Positions 5,786 through 9,820 of a stretch of 9,820 bases of DNA are shown piece after piece (position 1 is the first letter of the stretch; each line of letters begins with the position of its first letter). Made by a program: the position numbers and the translations under genes. The DNA is from SIG510 sp045540975 (GTDB taxonomy: Bacteria; Bacillota; Clostridia; Oscillospirales; JAAYXM01): the NCBI GenBank assembly GCA_045540975.1, contig JAZQIE010000158.1, forward strand, positions 1 through 9,820, read 5' to 3'. The notes under the pieces are model-generated. The model had not been told where the DNA came from. It was given only the letters and a program-made list of their open reading frames with translations, and did not search any database.

Positions 5786-8158
5786 TTAACCAATGATGAG
5801 CATCAATTCGTAAATCATCTTTGAGGTTTCCGCACGGGTTGCGTTTCCGCGCGGATCGAAACGGTTTCCGTCTTTTCCGTTGATGATTTGTGCTCTCTGC
5901 ATTGCGGTGACCGAAGCCTTCGCATAATCCGCGATTTGTGTCTGGTCCGCAAAGGTCTTCTCTGCTTGCTTGAAGGGGAGAAGCGCGCCTGCAACATTGG
6001 TGCTGTAACGGTGAATCAAAACCGCGAGATCCTGACGGGTAACAGGCGCATTCGGGTCAAACTTGGTAGCGCTGACACCTTTGATGACTCCAAGATCAAT
6101 TGCCCAGGCAACCGCGTTGTAGTACCATGCGTCCAGCGGAACATCTTCAAACGGTACGTAAGTGTAGCGCGCGGTGTTTGCGCCGGAAAGGTTTGCGAGA
6201 ATCTGTGCAACCTGAGCGCGCGTGATGGTGGTGTTCGGTGCGAACTTGGTCGGAGAAAGACCGCTGATGACACCGTGCTGTGCAAGATAGGTAATCGGCT
6301 CGTAGTACCATGCACTCTTGCTGACATCTGTAAACGAAAGTGCATCGGTCCACTTTGCATAGAGCGTGAGGTGGTGTGTCACAGGCTGTGTGAAATCGTA
6401 TTTCACCGTGCACGCGCTGTCAACGTACCAGCCTGCGAAGAAGTAGCCGGAACGGGTCGGGGGAGTGGGCTGCGCGAGAACAGCATTTGCGCTGACGCGC
6501 GAGGTTGGAACGGGACTTCCGCCGGTGGAGTTGAAGACAACCTGATACTGAGCACCCGTGCCGGTGTCGGTCCCCGCACCTGCCATACCGCCGGTCGCAC
6601 TGCCGCCGATATCCGCCGAGCCAAACTCAACGAATGTTGCGGTGATGACGATGTCTTTCGCCGGCATGGTAAAGGTGGTGGTGGAACTGTATTCGTTTGC
6701 AAATCGTACACCGCTTAAGTTACCGGAAGACCAGCCGTAGAAACGGTAGCCGTTTTGTGCGGTCGCGACGATGGTGACCTTGTCGCCCTCGTAGAATTCG
6801 GTTTTGCTGTTCTTGGTTTTCGCGGAGCCGCCGCCGACATTCTGGAAGGAAACGCGGAATTTCTCTTCGCCGGCGACAAATGTCGCAGTCAAAACCACAT
6901 CTTCATCGGGCATCTTGAAGGTGGTGTGTGCGGAAGCTGCGCGGTCAAACTCTACCGCTTCGGTGTTTGCGGTCCAACCGCCAAACTGATACTCATCGTC
7001 CGCAATCGCTTCAATCTCAACCAAATCGCCGGGGTAATACTGACGTTTTTCGGAAGAAGCGATGCCAAATCCGTCGGTATGAATTGTGAGGGAATGTGCA
7101 TCCACCGCGCATTTCTCGAAAATCGGAGTGACAATAACATCGTCATCCGGCATGATGAAGGTGGCAACGGAAGCGTTGGTTTCATAGATATCAACGATGT
7201 CGTCTCTGTAGGTCTTTGCTTCCCAACCCTTCAGATAATATCCTGCTTCGGGCTTTGCGAAGAGCAGAACTTCGGAACTCTCTGTGGCATTGGAGGCGTC
7301 ACGGATATTGGTACCGTCAATGACCTTGGTGGAGAAAGAACCGCCGACAATGTCGCCGCTCATGATGTCGTAACGGGTCATAGCGGTGGTCTTCGAGAAC
7401 TTTGCGGTAATGGTGACGTCTTCCTTCGGCATCGTGAAGGTGGTTTCTCTTGCACCGATTTCCGCAAAGTGAACATTTTTGTTCTGTGTATCCCAACCGG
7501 AGAAACGGTATCCCTTGTTCGGAGATGCGGTCAATGTGACAGTGTCGCCCTCAGCTGCTTCTCTGACCGATGCGGAAGCGTGACCCATATCTCTGTTTTC
7601 GGAAGTGACAACAATCTCATACATTCCGTCATCCACTTCTAAAATGGAGATATAGTCGCCGGCAGTTTCGATTTCAAAGGGGGTTTGATCCGCCTTTGTT
7701 GCGTGGATGTCAACCTCGATGGGAACGGTATCGGAGACCTGCAATGTGTCAACAATCTGAAATGCAATGTCAAACAGAGTGCCGCCGTTGAAGGAAATAT
7801 CCTCATCTCCGCTGTATGTAACGGTCAGGGTGCCTGGGAGTGAGGAGTCAACCTGAATCAATTCATCCTTCATCTGTCGAGAACCGGAAACCGTACCCGG
7901 GATCAGTTTCTCGGCATTATATCTGAGTGTCACACGCAAAGTCGCGAAGGTGAATGTATCATCACTCAAAATCGCGCAATCAACAGTGTCGCCCGGATAA
8001 CCGAGGCCGCCTTCAAAGTATGCGGTGGGGAGTGCGGGCGGATCGATCGGATCGGTCGGTTCACCTGCTTCGCCTTCTGCAAATGCAGGAACAGCCAAAC
8101 CGCAAAGCATGGTAAGAACCAGCAGCAGGCTAAAAAGTTTTTTCGTATTGCGGAACAT
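5786..8158 (-). CDS. Secreted surface protein: cohesin-like module, InlB-type repeats, three SLH domains
   Basis: A 790-residue exported cell-surface protein. Residues 1-27 are a signal peptide (KK, hydrophobic core, cleavage after AFA). Residues about 46-150 resemble a cohesin-type beta sandwich (YPGDTVD, then FATLRVTLRYNAEKL, then GTLFDIAFQI). Four divergent InlB-like repeats follow (about 180-255, 262-348, 355-428 and 434-510), each with a GW core and a TTFTMPxxDVxITAxF-type end. A Gly/Thr/Ala-rich linker (513-536) leads to a Listeria-Bacteroides InlB repeat (538-604). Three SLH domains (608-653, 669-712, 734-785) carry TITRAQ, PVTRQD and NATRAE and would bind secondary cell-wall polymer. 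ATG at 8158 is chosen for AAAGGGGG (8174-8167), 8 bases upstream, and because it begins the signal peptide; an in-frame upstream ATG would add 13 residues without a comparable site. An adhesive or scaffolding role is likely, but the ligand is unknown. It has its own promoter and terminator. Confidence 0.93.
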   Translation of the reverse strand: MFRNTKKLFSLLLVLTMLCGLAVPAFAEGEAGEPTDPIDPPALPTAYFEGGLGYPGDTVDCAILSDDTFTFATLRVTLRYNAEKLIPGTVSGSRQMKDELIQVDSSLPGTLTVTYSGDEDISFNGGTLFDIAFQIVDTLQVSDTVPIEVDIHATKADQTPFEIETAGDYISILEVDDGMYEIVVTSENRDMGHASASVREAAEGDTVTLTASPNKGYRFSGWDTQNKNVHFAEIGARETTFTMPKEDVTITAKFSKTTAMTRYDIMSGDIVGGSFSTKVIDGTNIRDASNATESSEVLLFAKPEAGYYLKGWEAKTYRDDIVDIYETNASVATFIMPDDDVIVTPIFEKCAVDAHSLTIHTDGFGIASSEKRQYYPGDLVEIEAIADDEYQFGGWTANTEAVEFDRAASAHTTFKMPDEDVVLTATFVAGEEKFRVSFQNVGGGSAKTKNSKTEFYEGDKVTIVATAQNGYRFYGWSSGNLSGVRFANEYSSTTTFTMPAKDIVITATFVEFGSADIGGSATGGMAGAGTDTGTGAQYQVVFNSTGGSPVPTSRVSANAVLAQPTPPTRSGYFFAGWYVDSACTVKYDFTQPVTHHLTLYAKWTDALSFTDVSKSAWYYEPITYLAQHGVISGLSPTKFAPNTTITRAQVAQILANLSGANTARYTYVPFEDVPLDAWYYNAVAWAIDLGVIKGVSATKFDPNAPVTRQDLAVLIHRYSTNVAGALLPFKQAEKTFADQTQIADYAKASVTAMQRAQIINGKDGNRFDPRGNATRAETSKMIYELMLIIG

Positions 8159-8199
8159 AAAAGTATCCCCCTTTGGTTTGTATAAAAATGCTTTCATAT

Positions 8200-8230
8200 A
8201 TTATAACATGGAAAGGGAGTTTTTTGTCAA
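8200..8230 (-). promoter_or_regulatory. Sigma-A promoter of the SLH protein gene
   Basis: On the minus strand, TTGACA (8230-8225) and TATAAT (8205-8200) both match consensus perfectly, with a longer than usual 19-base spacer. A TG one base before the -10 (TGTTATAAT) makes it an extended -10 element, which can compensate for the spacing. Transcription would start near 8193, about 35 bases before the ATG. Confidence 0.82.
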
Positions 8231-8259
8231 TGTATTTCATGGAAATAGAGGAAAGAAAT

Positions 8260-8283
8260 AAGGTCTCGGAATTCCGAGACCTT
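8260..8283 (-). terminator. Intrinsic terminator of metA, perfect palindrome
   Basis: A 24-base perfect palindrome (core GGTCTCGGAATTCCGAGACC) begins 3 bases after the metA TAA and is followed on the minus strand by ATTTCTTTCC, a moderately U-rich exit. The RNA hairpin would open a small loop at the centre. It lies about 30 bases upstream of the SLH promoter, insulating that gene from metA transcription. The plus-strand exit is also T-rich. Confidence 0.82.
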
Positions 8284-8286
8284 TTC

Positions 8287-9210
8287 TTACTTTTTCGAAA
8301 CAGTTTCCAAATCGTACGGGGTGCTCTGATAAACGTAATAGTTGAGCCAGTTGGAATAGAGCAGGTGCGCGTGCGCGCGCCAAGTGTCGAGCGGTCGCTT
8401 CGACGGATCGTTGTCGGTGAAATAATTCTTGGGCGGCTCGATTTCAAGCCCCTTTCCCAAATCACGGAAGTATTCGCTTGCCAATGTATCGGGATCGTAT
8501 TCGGGATGTCCGGTGACAAAAATATGTCTGCCGTCGCGCGACGCGATGATATAAGCACCGGCATCCTCGGAAACCGCAAGGAGTTCCAAATCCGAAACCC
8601 GAAGGATGTCTTCCGCCTTGATTTCGGAATGTCTGGAGTGCGGTGCGTAGAATACATCGTCAAAACCGCGGAGAAGCTGACAGTCGGGTCTGCACGGGGT
8701 GTGCGGAAATACACCGAACATTTTCCCCGAAAGCGGATACTTCGGAACGCCGTAATGATAGTAGAGTCCCGCTTGTGCTCCCCAACAAATATGGAAGGTG
8801 GAAAAAACGTTTGCCTTCGACCATTCCATAATCTCGCACAATTCCTGCCAGTAGTTCACGTCTTCAAACTCCAGATTCTCGACCGGTGCACCCGTGATAA
8901 TCATACCGTCATATTTCTTATGCTTGATTTCGTCAAACGTATGATAAAATGAAATCAGATGCTGCGCGGAAGTGTGCTTGGGAAGGTAAGTCGAGGTTTG
9001 CAGCAGGTCAATCTCGATTTGAAGCGGGGTGTTTGAGAGAGAACGCATAAGCTGAGTCTCGGTCGCAATTTTGGTCGGCATCAGATTAAGAAGCAGAATT
9101 CTGAGCGGACGAATGTCCTGACTGGTTGCTCGCTCCTCGGTCATTACAAAGATATTCTCGCTCTCCAGCACAGCGCGTGCAGGGAGTGAGTTTGGAATCT
9201 TAATTGGCAC
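8287..9210 (-). CDS. metA: Homoserine O-acetyltransferase, MetA family
   Basis: This cytoplasmic enzyme activates homoserine by O-acylation, the first committed step of methionine synthesis. The 307-residue protein keeps the family's numbering: nucleophile C142 in FHICWGAQ, H235 and E237 in TGHPEYD, and the PHSRH segment (190-194). Residue 111 lies in GAPVENLEFEDVNYW and is Glu. In this family Glu at 111 gives acetyl-CoA use, whereas Gly gives succinyl-CoA use as in E. coli, so acetyl transfer is predicted despite the common succinyltransferase name. The start is GTG at 9210, with AGGAGGT (9224-9218) 7 bases upstream and the family N-terminus MPIKIPNSLPA. A longer open frame upstream would run through the promoter and is rejected. 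The leader is too short for a SAM riboswitch. The gene is monocistronic, between its own promoter and terminator. Confidence 0.96.
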   Translation of the reverse strand: MPIKIPNSLPARAVLESENIFVMTEERATSQDIRPLRILLLNLMPTKIATETQLMRSLSNTPLQIEIDLLQTSTYLPKHTSAQHLISFYHTFDEIKHKKYDGMIITGAPVENLEFEDVNYWQELCEIMEWSKANVFSTFHICWGAQAGLYYHYGVPKYPLSGKMFGVFPHTPCRPDCQLLRGFDDVFYAPHSRHSEIKAEDILRVSDLELLAVSEDAGAYIIASRDGRHIFVTGHPEYDPDTLASEYFRDLGKGLEIEPPKNYFTDNDPSKRPLDTWRAHAHLLYSNWLNYYVYQSTPYDLETVSKK

Positions 9211-9253
9211 GGTGTCCACCTCCTGTGGATATTTTCCGAAATTTGTCTTTACT

Positions 9254-9282
9254 ATTATAACAAACACATTTGGCAGAATCAA
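9254..9282 (-). promoter_or_regulatory. metA: Sigma-A promoter of metA
   Basis: On the minus strand, TTGATT (9282-9277) and a consensus TATAAT (9259-9254) are 17 bases apart, and a TG gives an extended -10 (TGTTATAAT). Transcription would start near 9247, leaving about 37 untranslated bases. That leaves no space for a SAM riboswitch or T-box unless a further promoter lies upstream. Confidence 0.82.
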
Positions 9283-9359
9283 TCCTAAATTTTGCGATTC
9301 AAATATTTTTGTTGCAGCACTCTGTTTGTATATATAAGAGGTGTTTTGAGAAAATAAAA

Positions 9360-9382
9360 AAATCTGAAAAAAGGGGTTGACA
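9360..9382 (+). repeat. Direct repeat copy 1, upstream of rRNA promoter P1
   Basis: A 23-base block (AAATCTGAAAAAA, then GGGG and TTGACA) recurs at 9492-9514 with a single mismatch (22 of 23 identical), 132 bases downstream. The A-rich part sits where an UP element binds the RNA polymerase alpha subunit. The repeat ends exactly at the -35 box in both copies. Confidence 0.85.
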
Positions 9383-9405
9383 TTTGAGATAAGAGCGGGT
9401 ATAAT
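9377..9405 (+). promoter_or_regulatory. rRNA operon promoter P1
   Basis: Perfect consensus TTGACA (9377-9382) and TATAAT (9400-9405) with an ideal 17-base spacer, preceded by an A-tract-rich UP-like region (about 9350-9372). Transcription would start near 9412-9414. It reads toward 16S rRNA and diverges from metA. By sequence it is the stronger of the two rRNA promoters. Confidence 0.9.
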
Positions 9406-9491
9406 AAAAATCCGTTGCGCAGGGTTCTTGCAAAACAGCGAGATCGAGCGCAGCATAGCCTGTCAAAAACACCGCGAAAAACTTTTTTGAA

Positions 9492-9514
9492 AAATCTGAA
9501 AAAAAGGGTTGACA
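9492..9514 (+). repeat. Direct repeat copy 2, upstream of rRNA promoter P2
   Basis: This second copy of the 23-base block at 9360-9382 differs by one base (A for G just before the GGG). It again ends at the -35 box, here that of P2. Because the repeat covers the UP-like tract and the -35 but not the -10, the similarity could reflect local duplication, gene conversion between rRNA operons, or selection on both copies. Confidence 0.85.
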
Positions 9515-9537
9515 AACGGTTGGAGATTTGATAGACT
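9509..9537 (+). promoter_or_regulatory. rRNA operon promoter P2
   Basis: Consensus TTGACA (9509-9514) and a weaker TAGACT (9532-9537) are 17 bases apart. The expected start falls on the G run at 9542-9544. GTP-initiated rRNA promoters in Firmicutes respond to GTP level and thus to the stringent response, so P2 could be the growth-rate-regulated start; that is inference. Confidence 0.8.
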
Positions 9538-9543
9538 GGTTGG

Positions 9544-9561
9544 GCGCTCAAACGAGAGCGC
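9544..9561 (+). ncRNA. 5' hairpin of the rRNA precursor from P2
   Basis: GCGCTC (9544-9549) pairs with GAGCGC (9556-9561) around a 6-base loop. It lies at the predicted P2 start, so P2 transcripts would begin with a stem while P1 transcripts would carry it internally. Its function is not known. Confidence 0.4.
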
Positions 9562-9567
9562 GAGAGT

Positions 9568-9590
9568 TGTACCTTGTAAATTAAACAACG
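9568..9590 (+). promoter_or_regulatory. boxA-like antitermination element in the rRNA leader
   Basis: The segment TGTACCTTGTAAATTAAACA (from 9568) aligns by eye with the boxA-containing part of Firmicutes rRNA leaders, which in Bacillus subtilis reads much like TGTTCTTTGAAAACTAAACA. boxA RNA binds NusB and NusE (ribosomal protein S10) so that polymerase can pass terminators. The position after P2 and before 16S is right. The match is recalled, not computed. Confidence 0.55.
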
Positions 9591-9610
9591 TAGAAGACAA
9601 ACACACGCCA

Positions 9611-9644
9611 GCGACACCTTCGGGGGGCCCCGGGGGAGTGTCGC
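9611..9644 (+). ncRNA. GC-rich hairpin in the rRNA leader
   Basis: GCGACAC (9611-9617) pairs with GTGTCGC (9638-9644). The intervening 20 bases hold runs of six G, four C and five G, so several alternative inner pairings are possible. No U-run follows (AACAAAGAAT), so it is not a standard terminator. It could be a processing or assembly element of the precursor. Confidence 0.55.
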
Positions 9645-9661
9645 AACAAAGAATTAATTGA

Positions 9662-9675
9662 TGCTTGGAAAAGCA
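9662..9675 (+). ncRNA. Small leader hairpin with GGAA tetraloop
   Basis: TGCTT (9662-9666) and AAGCA (9671-9675) form a 5-bp stem closed by GGAA, a stable GNRA-class tetraloop. It lies in the 16S leader. An A-rich single-stranded stretch follows. Confidence 0.4.
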
Positions 9676-9692
9676 CTCAAAAAAGTAATGAG

Positions 9693-9715
9693 CAGATAGC
9701 TTGTTAGGTTATCTG
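9693..9715 (+). ncRNA. Hairpin just upstream of 16S rRNA
   Basis: CAGATAGC (9693-9700) pairs with GTTATCTG (9708-9715), 8 bp including one G-U pair, around a 7-base loop. It ends about 8 bases before the predicted 16S 5' end. It could take part in precursor folding or maturation. The long processing stem that joins the two flanks of 16S cannot be judged because the 3' flank is outside the window. Confidence 0.45.
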
Positions 9716-9723
9716 TTAAAATT

Positions 9724-9820
<97 letters not shown>

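Noticed and set aside
5692..5793. N-terminal extension of the receptor A protein.
   Set aside because: It would be translated from within the terminator of the SLH gene and lacks a ribosome binding site, whereas the ATG at 5691 has AAGGAG 8 bases upstream.
5888..7642. Two long plus-strand open frames (5888-6718 and 6755-7642).
   Set aside because: They lie antisense to the SLH gene, have no Shine-Dalgarno sequence or recognisable domain, and the minus strand carries clear signal peptide, repeat and SLH motifs.
8173..8952. Plus-strand open frame of 259 codons opposite metA.
   Set aside because: The minus strand encodes an intact MetA with all catalytic residues; the antisense frame also crosses the metA terminator and the SLH promoter.
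9211..9300. SAM riboswitch or T-box upstream of metA.
   Set aside because: Only about 37 bases lie between the predicted start of transcription and the GTG, and no K-turn, T-box motif or terminator is visible.
9211..9456. 82-codon N-terminal extension of metA.
   Set aside because: It would pass through the metA sigma-A promoter and the rRNA P1 promoter. The GTG at 9210 has a strong Shine-Dalgarno sequence and gives the family's standard N-terminus and residue numbering.
9285..9617. Minus-strand open frame of 110 codons across the rRNA promoters.
   Set aside because: The region is explained by rRNA promoters and leader on the other strand, and the frame has no Shine-Dalgarno sequence or domain.

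Overview
The window reads as chromosomal DNA of an endospore-forming, low-to-mid GC Gram-positive bacterium, most likely class Clostridia. It carries a tricistronic-type spore germinant receptor operon, a surface protein anchored by S-layer homology (SLH) domains, AGGAGG-type ribosome binding sites before almost every gene, and the 5' end of a 16S rRNA gene with a Firmicutes-like leader. I see no mobile element, CRISPR array, tRNA or clear sign of horizontal transfer. The genus cannot be fixed from about 97 bases of 16S.

Layout. Positions 4-984 (+) encode a radical SAM protein of the Elp3-like group. It converges on a long minus-strand block across a perfect 30-bp palindromic terminator that overlaps its own stop codon. 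The minus-strand block, in order of transcription, is: metA, homoserine O-acetyltransferase (9210-8287); a 790-residue secreted protein with a cohesin-like module, five InlB-type repeats and three SLH domains (8158-5786); a germinant receptor operon A-C-D-B (5691-1918), with 4-base ATGA overlaps at both the A/C and C/D junctions and a rarely annotated 69-residue two-helix membrane protein as the D gene; and an unrecognised 278-residue protein with 25 cysteines (1836-1000). A motif resembling the mother-cell sporulation promoter (sigma-K type) precedes the cysteine-rich gene, so it may be a coat or exosporium protein. From 9300 to the end, on the plus strand, lies an rRNA promoter region with two tandem promoters sharing a duplicated upstream block, a structured leader, and the start of 16S rRNA.

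How the genes fit together. The receptor operon (A, B, C and D proteins) and the adjacent cysteine-rich protein plausibly form a spore-related cluster: a nutrient sensor in the inner spore membrane and a candidate disulfide-rich spore surface protein. metA and the SLH protein each have their own vegetative sigma-A promoter and their own terminator, so they are separate units. metA and the rRNA operon are divergent. If the rRNA operon runs with the replication fork, as is usual, the whole minus-strand block lies on the lagging strand.

I do not find a clearly novel multi-gene system. The observations most worth a second look are the cysteine-rich protein with its sporulation-type promoter and 5' hairpin, the small D-type receptor subunit in an A-C-D-B operon, and the domain architecture of the SLH protein.
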